The notes beneath the pieces are model-generated. The model saw only the letters and a list, made by a program, of their open reading frames with translations. It searched no databases and was not told the origin of the DNA. The position numbers and the translations under genes were made by a program. Source: Chitinophaga sp. CF118 (GTDB lineage Bacteria; Bacteroidota; Bacteroidia; Chitinophagales; Chitinophagaceae). From it: a stretch of DNA of 64,000 bases. The DNA is taken from assembly GCF_900112615.1 (NCBI RefSeq), contig NZ_FOMK01000007.1:62001-126000 (forward strand), given 5' to 3'. This document shows positions 19,134 through 27,567 of the stretch, piece after piece (within the stretch, counting starts at the first letter, position 1; each line of letters begins with the position of its first letter).

Positions 19134-20627
19134 ATGAAAATTAAATATATTTTCCTTCCTGTAATGGCAGGCTTGCTTGCCGGTGGTTGTCAGAAGAGTT
19201 TCCTTGATCTCAACCCGGAAACAATCATCAACGGAAATGCTTTCTATAAAACAGAACCAGAAATTCAACAGGCTGTAAATGGAGCCTATAGTATATTACA
19301 ACCTCTTGCCAATGAGAGCTACTGGATCTTCGGCGAAATGAGATCTGATAATACATGGTTTCAGTATAATAATCAGGACAGAGGACGTGAACAATGGGAG
19401 TTTGCAGATGAATTCCTGGTACCAGCTACTGCAGAGTGTATCAGTAATTTCTGGAAGAACAGTTATATCGGTATATCCCGCAGTAATGATGTACTGGATA
19501 ATATTCCCAATGTAACCGATATGACCGATGCTGCCCGAGATCAATATACCGGTGAGGCCAAGTTTTTACGGGCATTCCATTACTTCAATCTTGTAAGACA
19601 ATTTGGAGGAGTACCCTTAAAACTAACGTCTGTACAGTCGCCCGAAGCTACAAAGTCAAATGGCCGTGCCACTATAGATGAAGTATATGCCGCTATTTTA
19701 GCTGATCTGAAAGATGCTGCAGAAAAGTTGCCAGCCTCTTATTCAGGTACAAGTGTTGGCCGTGCCACTAAAGGGGCCGCCAGTACTTTACTGGCTAAAG
19801 TGTATTTAACCCAGAAAAACTATCCATCTGCATTGGCAGAACTACGCAAAGTACAGGCTCTGGGTTATTCCCTGTTGACAAACTACGCGGATGTTTTTGA
19901 TCCTAATAAAAAGAATGGACCTGAATCTATATTCGAGATTCAGTATCTTGGATCACAATCAGGTCTCTTTAGCACTTTCATGTATATTTTTGCGCCATAT
20001 ACATCCGGAAGTTATGTTACCCGTGATACCAAAACTTCCATTCACGGTAGTGGCTCCGGCTGGAATATCCCTACTAAGGATATGATCGCCTCTTACGAAA
20101 CTGGCGATAAACGTAAAGATGTTTCTATGGCAGATGGTTATAAAGATGCCGATAGTAATTTCGTGAATATTCCATATGTAAAAAAGTATAATCATGGCTT
20201 TACTGATGTAGGACGTACTAATGATAATTTCCCGGTACTCCGTTATGCAGATGTATTGCTGATGATTGCAGAGTGCCTCAACGAACAAGCCTTTACTGCC
20301 GGAGGTGAAGAATTTGATCTGCTCAATCAGGTAAGGGCAAGAGCGGGATTAGCTCCTAAAACAGCAGCTACCGTAGCCTCTCAGGATGCTTTCAGAGATG
20401 CCATATTTCAGGAGAGGAAAATAGAACTGGCATTTGAAAACCATCGCTGGTATGACCTTGTAAGATCAGGCAAAGCAGTGGAGATAATGAATGCTCACGG
20501 CGTTAACCAAAAGGCTTTGAGTACCCAGATTCCGGCAAACGGATACCAGATAACGGTCAACAGACTGTTACTGCCAATACCACAAACAGATGTAAACCTT
20601 GATAACCTAACGCAAAACCCACAATAA
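19134..20627 (+). CDS. SusD/RagB-type substrate-binding lipoprotein
   Basis: This 497-residue surface lipoprotein caps the SusC channel. Signal peptide and lipobox are MKIKYIFLPVMAGLLAGGC (Cys19), followed by the family-typical QKSFLDLNPETIINGNAFYKT. Tetratricopeptide-like helices are recognisable (AKFLRAFHYFNLVRQFGGVP), and the C-terminus has the usual ENHRWYDLVRSGKA and LLPIPQTDVN blocks. It sits directly between the susC-like gene and the rhamnosidase gene, with 12 bases to the latter, in one operon. Confidence 0.95.
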   Translation: MKIKYIFLPVMAGLLAGGCQKSFLDLNPETIINGNAFYKTEPEIQQAVNGAYSILQPLANESYWIFGEMRSDNTWFQYNNQDRGREQWEFADEFLVPATAECISNFWKNSYIGISRSNDVLDNIPNVTDMTDAARDQYTGEAKFLRAFHYFNLVRQFGGVPLKLTSVQSPEATKSNGRATIDEVYAAILADLKDAAEKLPASYSGTSVGRATKGAASTLLAKVYLTQKNYPSALAELRKVQALGYSLLTNYADVFDPNKKNGPESIFEIQYLGSQSGLFSTFMYIFAPYTSGSYVTRDTKTSIHGSGSGWNIPTKDMIASYETGDKRKDVSMADGYKDADSNFVNIPYVKKYNHGFTDVGRTNDNFPVLRYADVLLMIAECLNEQAFTAGGEEFDLLNQVRARAGLAPKTAATVASQDAFRDAIFQERKIELAFENHRWYDLVRSGKAVEIMNAHGVNQKALSTQIPANGYQITVNRLLLPIPQTDVNLDNLTQNPQ

Positions 20628-20639
20628 AATAAAAACTGT

Positions 20640-23378
20640 ATGATCAGATACATCATTGTTTTTTCACTACTACTTAGCGCCTGTACGCAAAACGGGAAGA
20701 ATTCACTTTCCAATCTACGATGCGAATTCCGCAATAATCCGCTGGGTATAGACATTACAACACCAAGACTCAGCTGGGAAGTAGAAAGCAACAACAGGGG
20801 AGTGGTGCAACAAGCCTACCAGGTAATTGTAGCCTCTTCAGAAAGCGCACTTAGCAAAAACGAAGGTGATCTCTGGAATCCCGGAAAGATATCTTCAGAT
20901 CAATCTATTAATGTAAAGTATGCAGGTAAACAACTAAATAGTGGCACCATCTGCTATTGGAAAGTAAAAGTATGGACCAGCGATGGCAGTGAAACTGAGT
21001 GGAGCCAACCCGCAAAATGGAGCACAGGATTATTGCAGGCAGGCGACTGGCAGGCAAAATGGATAGGGCTGGATTCTGCTTTTGCATGGGATAAGGCGAA
21101 AGCTACAGATACTTTTACCCGTCTTTCTGCGCGTTATTTACGCAAAGATTTCAGCCTGACTAAAAAAGTGAAACAAGCTACTGCTTACATCAGCGGACTT
21201 GGACTGTATGAGTTGTACATCAATGGGGAAAAGATAGGAGACCAGGTACTGGCTCCCGGTCCTACGGAATATAACAAACGTGCATTTTACAATACATTCG
21301 ATGTAACATCCCAGTTGAAAGAAGGAAGTAATACAATAGGCGCCATTCTTGGAAATGGGCGCTTCTTTACTATGCGTGGATTGGGCAGGGTAACAAACTA
21401 CGGTTATCCTAAAATGATCAGCCAGATTAACATTACCTATGAAGATGGATCTGCAGATAAAGTGATCACTGATGATACCTGGAAAATAACTGTAGACGGA
21501 CCAATCATATCCAACAATGAATATGACGGCGAAGAATATAATGCAGAGAAAGAATTGACCGGCTGGAACAAATCCGGCTATGATGCCGGTAAATGGCTGA
21601 AAGCACAGCTGGTGAGTCAAACAGCAGCATTGGTAGCGCAACCCAACAATCCAATCAAAATAATGGATACGGTTAAAGCTATTCATGTTACAGAAATCAA
21701 CCCCGGTACTTTCATTTATGATATGGGACAAAACTTTGTAGGCTGGGTACATCTGAAAGTAAAAGGAAACAAAGGAACAGTAGTAACCATGAGATTTGCC
21801 GAACGACTAAAAGACGACAGCACATTATATATGGAGAACCTTCGTTCTGCCAAGGTAACAGACAAGTATACACTGAAAGGTACAGGTGAAGAAAACTGGG
21901 AACCACGTTTCACTTATCATGGTTTCCGTTATGTAGAAGTAACCGGCTACCCAGGAAAGCCAGACCTCTCTGCCATTGAAGGCAGGGTAGTATATGATGA
22001 GATGGAAACCAGCGGACAATTTGAAACATCCAATGAAGTGATCAACCGCATTTATAATAATGCGTACTGGGGTATCCGTGGTAATTACAGGGGTATGCCA
22101 ACCGACTGTCCGCAGCGGGATGAGCGTATGGGATGGCTCGGCGATCGTGCCACAGGAGCACAGGGAGAAAGTTTTGTATTCAATAATCACGGTTTATATG
22201 CCAAATGGTTGCAGGATATAGAAGATGCACAAAACCCAGAAGGAAGTATTCCGGACGTAGCGCCTACTTACTGGAAAATATATTCGGATAACATGACCTG
22301 GCCAGGAGCGTATCTAACCATTGCCAATTTACTTTATGAACAGTATGGAGATGATCAGCCTATCCGTCAGCACTATGCATCCATGAAAAAGTGGATGACC
22401 TACATGAAGAATAAGTATATGAAAGATGATATCCTCACCAAAGATACTTATGGTGACTGGTGCGTACCACCTGAATCTCCTGAACTGATCCACTCACAGG
22501 ATCCTGCCAGGAAAACAGCCGGCGACTTCCTGGGTACTGCTTTTTATTATCAGATGCTGACACTCATGGAACACTTCGCTGTTATTTCCGGTAATACCGC
22601 TGATGTACCAACGTTTAAGGAGCAGGCAGAGAAAATTAAAACAGCGTTCAATAATAAGTTCCTGAATACAGCGAATGGTTATTATGCGAATAATACTCCA
22701 ACGGCCAATATCTTTTCACTTGCTTATCATCTTGCACCATCAGAAAAAGTTGATTCGGTATTTAAACATATTGTCAATAAAACGCTGAAGGATTATAATG
22801 GTCATATCAGCACAGGACTGGTAGGAGCGGAATGGTTAATGCGTACCCTTTCTGATTATGGCAGGGGAGATATAGCCTATCAATTGGCCACTAATACCAC
22901 TTATCCAAGCTGGGGTTATATGGCAGAACATGGAGCCACTACCATATGGGAACTGTGGAATGGTAATACCGCCGATCCGGCTATGAACTCAGGCAATCAT
23001 GTGATGCTGCTGGGAGATCTAGTTACCTGGTATTATGAGTACCTGGGAGGTATCCGGCCAGATAGTCCTGCCTATAAAAAGATCATTATGAAACCATTGG
23101 TCATAAAAGATCTGAAGAAAGTGAATGCAGCTTATCATTCGGCTTATGGATGGATTCGCAGTAACTGGCAGGATGATGGAAAGACCTTTACATGGAATAT
23201 ATCCATTCCCGTGAACACTCATGCAGAAGTATATATCCCTGCAGCTTCAGATAAACAGGTGAAGGAAAGGAACAAGGCGATTACGGCAGATGATGATATA
23301 AAATTGCTCAGAACGAAGGGTGGTTTTGTTGTATATGCTGTAGGGTCCGGAGAATATGCCTTCTCATCAGAGAAATAA
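20640..23378 (+). CDS. Alpha-L-rhamnosidase, GH78, lipoprotein
   Basis: This 912-residue enzyme removes terminal alpha-L-rhamnose. The signal peptide ends in LLSAC (Cys15). Domains in order: an N-terminal fibronectin-like region (about 25-130), a Bac_rhamnosid_N-like region (about 165-330), an (alpha/alpha)6 barrel (about 450-800) and a C-terminal beta domain. The barrel contains DCPQRDERMGWLGD (about 488-501), which carries the general acid Glu of GH78, and EHGATTIWELWNG, which carries the presumed base Glu. It is the third gene of the SusC/D operon, which suggests the glycan is rhamnose-decorated (for example a pectin side chain or flavonoid/glycolipid). Confidence 0.93.
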   Translation: MIRYIIVFSLLLSACTQNGKNSLSNLRCEFRNNPLGIDITTPRLSWEVESNNRGVVQQAYQVIVASSESALSKNEGDLWNPGKISSDQSINVKYAGKQLNSGTICYWKVKVWTSDGSETEWSQPAKWSTGLLQAGDWQAKWIGLDSAFAWDKAKATDTFTRLSARYLRKDFSLTKKVKQATAYISGLGLYELYINGEKIGDQVLAPGPTEYNKRAFYNTFDVTSQLKEGSNTIGAILGNGRFFTMRGLGRVTNYGYPKMISQINITYEDGSADKVITDDTWKITVDGPIISNNEYDGEEYNAEKELTGWNKSGYDAGKWLKAQLVSQTAALVAQPNNPIKIMDTVKAIHVTEINPGTFIYDMGQNFVGWVHLKVKGNKGTVVTMRFAERLKDDSTLYMENLRSAKVTDKYTLKGTGEENWEPRFTYHGFRYVEVTGYPGKPDLSAIEGRVVYDEMETSGQFETSNEVINRIYNNAYWGIRGNYRGMPTDCPQRDERMGWLGDRATGAQGESFVFNNHGLYAKWLQDIEDAQNPEGSIPDVAPTYWKIYSDNMTWPGAYLTIANLLYEQYGDDQPIRQHYASMKKWMTYMKNKYMKDDILTKDTYGDWCVPPESPELIHSQDPARKTAGDFLGTAFYYQMLTLMEHFAVISGNTADVPTFKEQAEKIKTAFNNKFLNTANGYYANNTPTANIFSLAYHLAPSEKVDSVFKHIVNKTLKDYNGHISTGLVGAEWLMRTLSDYGRGDIAYQLATNTTYPSWGYMAEHGATTIWELWNGNTADPAMNSGNHVMLLGDLVTWYYEYLGGIRPDSPAYKKIIMKPLVIKDLKKVNAAYHSAYGWIRSNWQDDGKTFTWNISIPVNTHAEVYIPAASDKQVKERNKAITADDDIKLLRTKGGFVVYAVGSGEYAFSSEK

Positions 23379-23468
23379 CAATTAATCACCATTCAACAAA
23401 TACTACTGGCACATGCCGCGTCCATTTATTACATTCATGTAGTCTCTTTCACGTTAAAAGCAACATAC

Positions 23469-24578
23469 ATGAAAAATGCATTGATCTTATCAATCCTGTT
23501 ATTATTTTTCACTACCGGTACCTTTGCTTCCCCACCAGACAGCATATTACCGGTAAGAGGGTTTTGTATAGGCGCACCACATACTGCCGCGCTGGATGAA
23601 TTCATAAAATTTATCAGGGAGGAACTGGCACCCCGGCAGGTGAATACGCTGATACTCCGGGTAGATTATAATTACCAATATGAAAGTCATCCGGAACTAC
23701 AGGACAAAGGAGCCTTGTCCAAACAGGATATAAAAAAGGTGGTGCAGGTATGCAAGCAATATCATATCAATCTGATTCCGCAGGTAAACCTGCTGGGGCA
23801 TCAATCCTGGGCGTTTGAAACAAACAAATTGTTATCTGTATATCCGCAATTTGACGAAACACCCTGGGTGAAGATGCAGGATACCGGGAAATATGTATGG
23901 CCCAATACTGATGGATTGTATTGCAAGAGTTATTGCCCTTTGCATCCGGACGTACATAAAGTAGTATTTGACCTGATAGATGAAATCTGCGATGTATTTG
24001 AGTCAAAAGCATTTCACGCAGGGATGGATGAGGTGTTTTACATAGGAGAGGATAAATGTCCGCGTTGCGGAGGCCGAGACAAGGCTGAATTGTTTGCCGG
24101 GGAGCTAACAGTGCTGCGTAATCACCTGGCTGGTAAAGGGCGTAATTTATGGATATGGGGCGACAGACTCCTGGATGGTAAATCTACCGGGTTGGGGAGA
24201 TGGGAAGCCAGTTTTAACAACACTTACCGTGCTATTGACATGATCCCAAAAGATGTAGTGATATGCGACTGGCATTACGATCGCCCTGACAAAACACCTG
24301 TATATTTTGCGATGAAAGGATTACAGGTGATTACCTGCCCCTGGCGTAAGCCATTGTTTGCGCAGCAGCAGTTGAAAGATATGATCTCATTCAGGGAAAC
24401 GGCTACTCCCGAAATGAAAGACAGGTATCAGGGGATGATGCAAACAGTATGGTCTGGTGCCGAAGATTTTATGAACGAATATTACGGCAGGAAAAAGAGG
24501 GAAGGCGTGGCGAAGGATACTTTAGAGACCTCCAGCCGTTGTTTCAGGATGTTGTATGCTGATATTGGAAAGCTGTAA
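23469..24578 (+). CDS. GH20-like glycoside hydrolase
   Basis: This 369-residue exported protein has a signal peptide (to about residue 20) and a TIM-barrel resembling the GH20 catalytic domain. It shows NLIPQVNLLGHQSWAFE and, near residues 184-190, HAGMDEVFYIGEDKCP, which matches the Asp-Glu catalytic pair of beta-N-acetylhexosaminidases. It lacks the N-terminal GH20b domain seen in many hexosaminidases and is short for the family. It lies 90 bases after the rhamnosidase and probably shares its transcript. The activity is uncertain; a divergent hexosaminidase or another hexosidase are both possible. Confidence 0.65.
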   Translation: MKNALILSILLLFFTTGTFASPPDSILPVRGFCIGAPHTAALDEFIKFIREELAPRQVNTLILRVDYNYQYESHPELQDKGALSKQDIKKVVQVCKQYHINLIPQVNLLGHQSWAFETNKLLSVYPQFDETPWVKMQDTGKYVWPNTDGLYCKSYCPLHPDVHKVVFDLIDEICDVFESKAFHAGMDEVFYIGEDKCPRCGGRDKAELFAGELTVLRNHLAGKGRNLWIWGDRLLDGKSTGLGRWEASFNNTYRAIDMIPKDVVICDWHYDRPDKTPVYFAMKGLQVITCPWRKPLFAQQQLKDMISFRETATPEMKDRYQGMMQTVWSGAEDFMNEYYGRKKREGVAKDTLETSSRCFRMLYADIGKL

Positions 24579-24590
24579 GGATTGAATTAA

Positions 24591-24628
24591 AAAACAGGCT
24601 GTATCGTACTTATGATACAGCCTGTTTT
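24591..24628 (+). terminator. Rho-independent terminator after the PUL
   Basis: AAAACAGGCTGTATC (24591-24605) pairs perfectly with GATACAGCCTGTTTT (24614-24628), a 15-bp stem with an 8-base loop, followed by ATTT. It lies 12 bases after the GH20-like stop. Confidence 0.85.
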
Positions 24629-24704
24629 ATTTAAGTACATATTGTTGATAAAGAAGAGCTAAGTGGCTAGTGTCTGCCAGCAACTCAGGCATACCGAAGA
24701 AAAT

Positions 24705-24738
24705 AAAAAGGCGCCTCAATTACTTGAGACGCCTTTTT
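24705..24738 (-). terminator. Rho-independent terminator of the desaturase gene
   Basis: AAAAAGGCGCCTCAA (24705-24719) pairs with TTGAGACGCCTTTTT (24724-24738) with one mismatch. The poly-A side gives a T run on the minus strand, 22 bases past the desaturase stop. It could also act on plus-strand read-through. Confidence 0.82.
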
Positions 24739-24760
24739 ATGTATAAGTTAAGTTCAATGC

Positions 24761-25852
24761 TTATGCAGGTATTGCCATTGATTGCGGCTTTCTACCTAAC
24801 TGACGCATGAAACGGAAATGTGATCTTACGGCAGCCTGCATTGTAGGCATGCTGTTATACTGGATACCAAACTCTTCGCATTTAGCAGATACAATCTTGC
24901 TAAGTTCCGGATAATGTACATGGCTCACGCGTGGGAACAGGTGATGTTCTACCTGGTAGTTTAGTCCACCTACAAACCATGAAATTGCTTTATTATCAGG
25001 AGCAAAGTTTGCTGTTGTATTAATCTGATGGATAGCCCATTCGTTTTCAATAACCTTAGTTTCTTCACCTACCACTTCAAAGGTTGTTTCTTCTACCACG
25101 TGAGCCAGCTGGAAAACAATTGCCAGGGTAAAGCCTAAAACAACGTGCATAGCGGCAAAACCAATTGCCCATGATTGCCAACCCACTACCATTACCGGGA
25201 TAGCGATATAGAATAACAGGTATAATGCTTTACTTGCCCAGAAAACCACATGATCGCTAACACTCATGGTCTGTAAAGGTGTTTTGTAGATTTTGCGGGT
25301 CAGGTATTTTGTGAAGTCCATGATGAATACCCAAGCAAAAGAAGAGATCGCATATACCAATACAACATAAATATGCTGGATACGGTGCATTGGCGTCCAT
25401 GCCTGTGTACTGCACTGACGCATTAACGGGCTCTTTGCAATATCTTCATCCATACCATCTACGTTAGTGTACGTATGGTGGATCACGTTATGTTTCTGTT
25501 TCCAGATAAAGGCATTACCACCTAAAGCGTTCAGGGATAATCCCAGTAAATTATTTACAGTGGAATTTGTTGAATAACTGCCGTGACAGGCATCATGCAT
25601 TATGTTAAACCCGATAGAAGCCAGGATGAAACCAAGGAAAGCGCTGAGCCCGATGCCCAGTACTGCAGTCATAGGGAATACCAATAATGAAGTATATAGG
25701 AGTATAGCAAGAGGAATGAGTACTAAGGTTTTCGAATACAGTTTCCAGTTCCCGGTCTTTTTTATGTTATTTTTAACAAAATAGGACTCCACATCGGCCT
25801 TAAGAGATTGAAAGAATAAGGCTTTCTTGTTGTTGAAAATTACTTTCGCCAT
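24761..25852 (-). CDS. Membrane fatty acid desaturase
   Basis: This 363-residue membrane di-iron enzyme introduces a double bond in acyl chains. The three histidine boxes are HDACH (residues 86-90), HNVIHH (121-126) and QVEHH (about 305-309); the Gln at the start of the third box is typical of linoleoyl-CoA or front-end-type desaturases. There are four main hydrophobic segments (for example TLVLIPLAILLYTSLLVF). It diverges from a cold-shock gene across about 280 bases, which fits a role in adjusting membrane fluidity; the regiospecificity is not determinable. Confidence 0.9.
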   Translation of the reverse strand: MAKVIFNNKKALFFQSLKADVESYFVKNNIKKTGNWKLYSKTLVLIPLAILLYTSLLVFPMTAVLGIGLSAFLGFILASIGFNIMHDACHGSYSTNSTVNNLLGLSLNALGGNAFIWKQKHNVIHHTYTNVDGMDEDIAKSPLMRQCSTQAWTPMHRIQHIYVVLVYAISSFAWVFIMDFTKYLTRKIYKTPLQTMSVSDHVVFWASKALYLLFYIAIPVMVVGWQSWAIGFAAMHVVLGFTLAIVFQLAHVVEETTFEVVGEETKVIENEWAIHQINTTANFAPDNKAISWFVGGLNYQVEHHLFPRVSHVHYPELSKIVSAKCEEFGIQYNSMPTMQAAVRSHFRFMRQLGRKPQSMAIPA

Positions 25853-26072
25853 AATAGATTGAATTGTTTTTAGATCGCGAAACAGTTGTTAGGCTTGATA
25901 AAAAGTGGCAATAAACGATAAACTGAAAAGAAACTCATGACTATACAGATCGAAATTAATTACATACCACTATTTTAACCTCCACAATCTACGGAGAAGT
26001 AATAATATATACAAATGTTATAGATGTGTTAAGGTTAATTTACAACGAAATAACCATTAGAGATTATTTTTA

Positions 26073-26104
26073 TTTGGCGCCAGAGAATATAATCCCTACA
26101 TTTG
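26073..26104 (+). promoter_or_regulatory. Bacteroidota-type promoter of the cold-shock gene
   Basis: TTTG at 26073-26076 and TACATTTG at 26097-26104 are spaced by 20 bases, the same geometry as the B12 promoter in this window. Transcription would begin near 26110, leaving a short leader before the ATG at 26133. Confidence 0.6.
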
Positions 26105-26111
26105 TCCTTTA

Positions 26112-26143
26112 CAAATTTATAATTTTACACAAATGAACACAAA
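26112..26143 (-). promoter_or_regulatory. Possible divergent promoter for the desaturase gene
   Basis: On the minus strand TTTG (complement of 26140-26143) and TAAATTTG (complement of 26112-26119) are spaced by 20 bases. It overlaps the cold-shock start codon and would give the desaturase a long leader of about 250 bases. The sequence is AT-rich, so a chance match is possible. Confidence 0.3.
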
Positions 26144-26336
26144 ATTCCAAGGAACTGTAAAGTTCTTTAACGAAACAAAAGGCTTTGGCTTCATTAAGCA
26201 TGATGAATCCAATAAAGAGACTTTTGTACACGTAAACGGTCTTGTACATGAGATCCAAGCAGACGACAAAGTTGAGTTTGAACTGCAGGAAGGTAGGAAA
26301 GGTATGAATGCCGTTAACGTTAAACGTATCGACTAA
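26133..26336 (+). CDS. Cold-shock protein (CspA family)
   Basis: This 67-residue single cold-shock domain protein is an RNA/ssDNA chaperone. RNP1 (KGFGFI, residues 16-21) and RNP2 (FVHV) are present, as is the opening GTVKFFNETKGFG. Length is normal for the family. The start at 26133 is preceded by a recognisable promoter and the gene is followed by a strong terminator, so it is a single-gene unit. Whether it is cold-induced cannot be told from sequence. Confidence 0.95.
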   Translation: MNTKFQGTVKFFNETKGFGFIKHDESNKETFVHVNGLVHEIQADDKVEFELQEGRKGMNAVNVKRID

Positions 26337-26368
26337 GCTCGCTTTTTCATACACTTGATTTAGCTAAA

Positions 26369-26398
26369 GGTCCCGGCAATCGCCGGGATCTTTTTTTT
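26369..26398 (+). terminator. Rho-independent terminator of the cold-shock gene
   Basis: TCCCGGC (26371-26377) pairs with GCCGGGA (26382-26388), extended by two further base pairs, followed by eight T residues. Confidence 0.92.
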
Positions 26399-26427
26399 AT
26401 ATAAATTAGTCTATAAAAAGGCACATT

Positions 26428-27504
26428 ATGTCAGCGCTATTTTCGCCATTACAGATAGGAGCAATTACATTTAAAAACAGGATCGTTGTTTCGCCCATGT
26501 GCGAATACAGCTCAGAAAACGGATTTGCCAATGACTGGCACCTGGTACATCTGGGCAGCAGGGCAGTAGGTGGCGCAGGATTGATTATCACGGAAGCAGC
26601 AGCCGTTTCTCCGGAAGGGCGTATTTCCCCTCAGGACCTGGGCATATGGGATGATGCACATATTACCAAACTCCTCAATATCACGACTTTTATAAAAGCA
26701 CAGGGAGCCGCAGCAGGTATCCAGCTGGCACATGCCGGACGTAAATCCAGTACCAGTGTACCCTGGAAAGGAATGAAATTAATATCTCCTGAAAATGGCG
26801 GCTGGAAGGAAATCCATGCACCCAGTGCTATTCCCTTTTCAGAACATTACGGAATGCCAATCGCACTAACAGCTGATGGTATCAAAAAAGTAGTGGCCGA
26901 CTTTAAAGCTGCTGCAAAACGGTCACTCGAAGCCGGTTTCCAGGTGATAGAGATTCATGCTGCGCATGGTTATCTCATACATGAATTCTTATCTCCACTA
27001 AGCAATCATCGTACAGATGAGTATGGCGGAAGCTTTGAGAACAGAATTAAAGTATTATTGGAGATTATTGCCGCCATCAGGGAAGTCTGGCCATCTGATC
27101 ATCCTTTATTTGTCCGTATCTCTGCAACCGACTGGGCAGAAGGAGGATGGAACCTGGAAGAATCTACGAAACTGGCAATGATTTTAAAAGAAAAGGGAGT
27201 AGATCTGATTGATTGTTCGTCCGGCGGACTAGCCTCTCATCAGAAAATAACCGTTGGCCCATTATACCAAACGCCGTTTGCAGAACATATCCGCAAAGAA
27301 ACGGGTATAAAAACAGGAGCTGTTGGTTTAATCACAACTGCACAGGAAGCAGAATCGATCATCGCAGATAAAAAGGCTGATCTGGTGATAATGGCAAGAG
27401 AATTACTGCGGGACCCTTATTTTCCACTTCATGCAGCGCATGTATTACATGATGAGAGTGTAGTATGGCCGATACAGTATGAGAGAGCTAAACCAAGACA
27501 TTAA
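26428..27504 (+). CDS. NADH:flavin oxidoreductase, old yellow enzyme (YqjM/NamA-like)
   Basis: This 358-residue FMN-dependent ene-reductase reduces activated C=C bonds using NAD(P)H. It has the YqjM-type N-terminus (LFSPLQIGAITFKNRIVVSPMCEYS, where Cys in SPMC is the redox-sensing residue near FMN), the active-site blocks QLAHAGRKSS and EIHAAHGYLIHEFLSP, the loop NHRTDEYGGSFENR, and the phosphate-binding region GAVGLIT with MARELLRDPYF near the C-terminus. Length matches the short YqjM class. The physiological substrate is unknown. It is a single gene between two terminators. Confidence 0.93.
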   Translation: MSALFSPLQIGAITFKNRIVVSPMCEYSSENGFANDWHLVHLGSRAVGGAGLIITEAAAVSPEGRISPQDLGIWDDAHITKLLNITTFIKAQGAAAGIQLAHAGRKSSTSVPWKGMKLISPENGGWKEIHAPSAIPFSEHYGMPIALTADGIKKVVADFKAAAKRSLEAGFQVIEIHAAHGYLIHEFLSPLSNHRTDEYGGSFENRIKVLLEIIAAIREVWPSDHPLFVRISATDWAEGGWNLEESTKLAMILKEKGVDLIDCSSGGLASHQKITVGPLYQTPFAEHIRKETGIKTGAVGLITTAQEAESIIADKKADLVIMARELLRDPYFPLHAAHVLHDESVVWPIQYERAKPRH

Positions 27505-27507
27505 AGC

Positions 27508-27547
27508 ATTAAGTGCTATTCTTAAATAAATAAGGATAGCACTTAAT
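27508..27547. terminator. Bidirectional hairpin between convergent genes
   Basis: ATTAAGTGCTAT (27508-27519) pairs perfectly with ATAGCACTTAAT (27536-27547), and inner bases extend the stem to about 17 pairs. It lies between the oxidoreductase stop and the permease stop and may terminate both, although flanking T runs are weak. Confidence 0.6.
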
Positions 27548-27567
27548 CTTACAAACAAGGATGAAGA

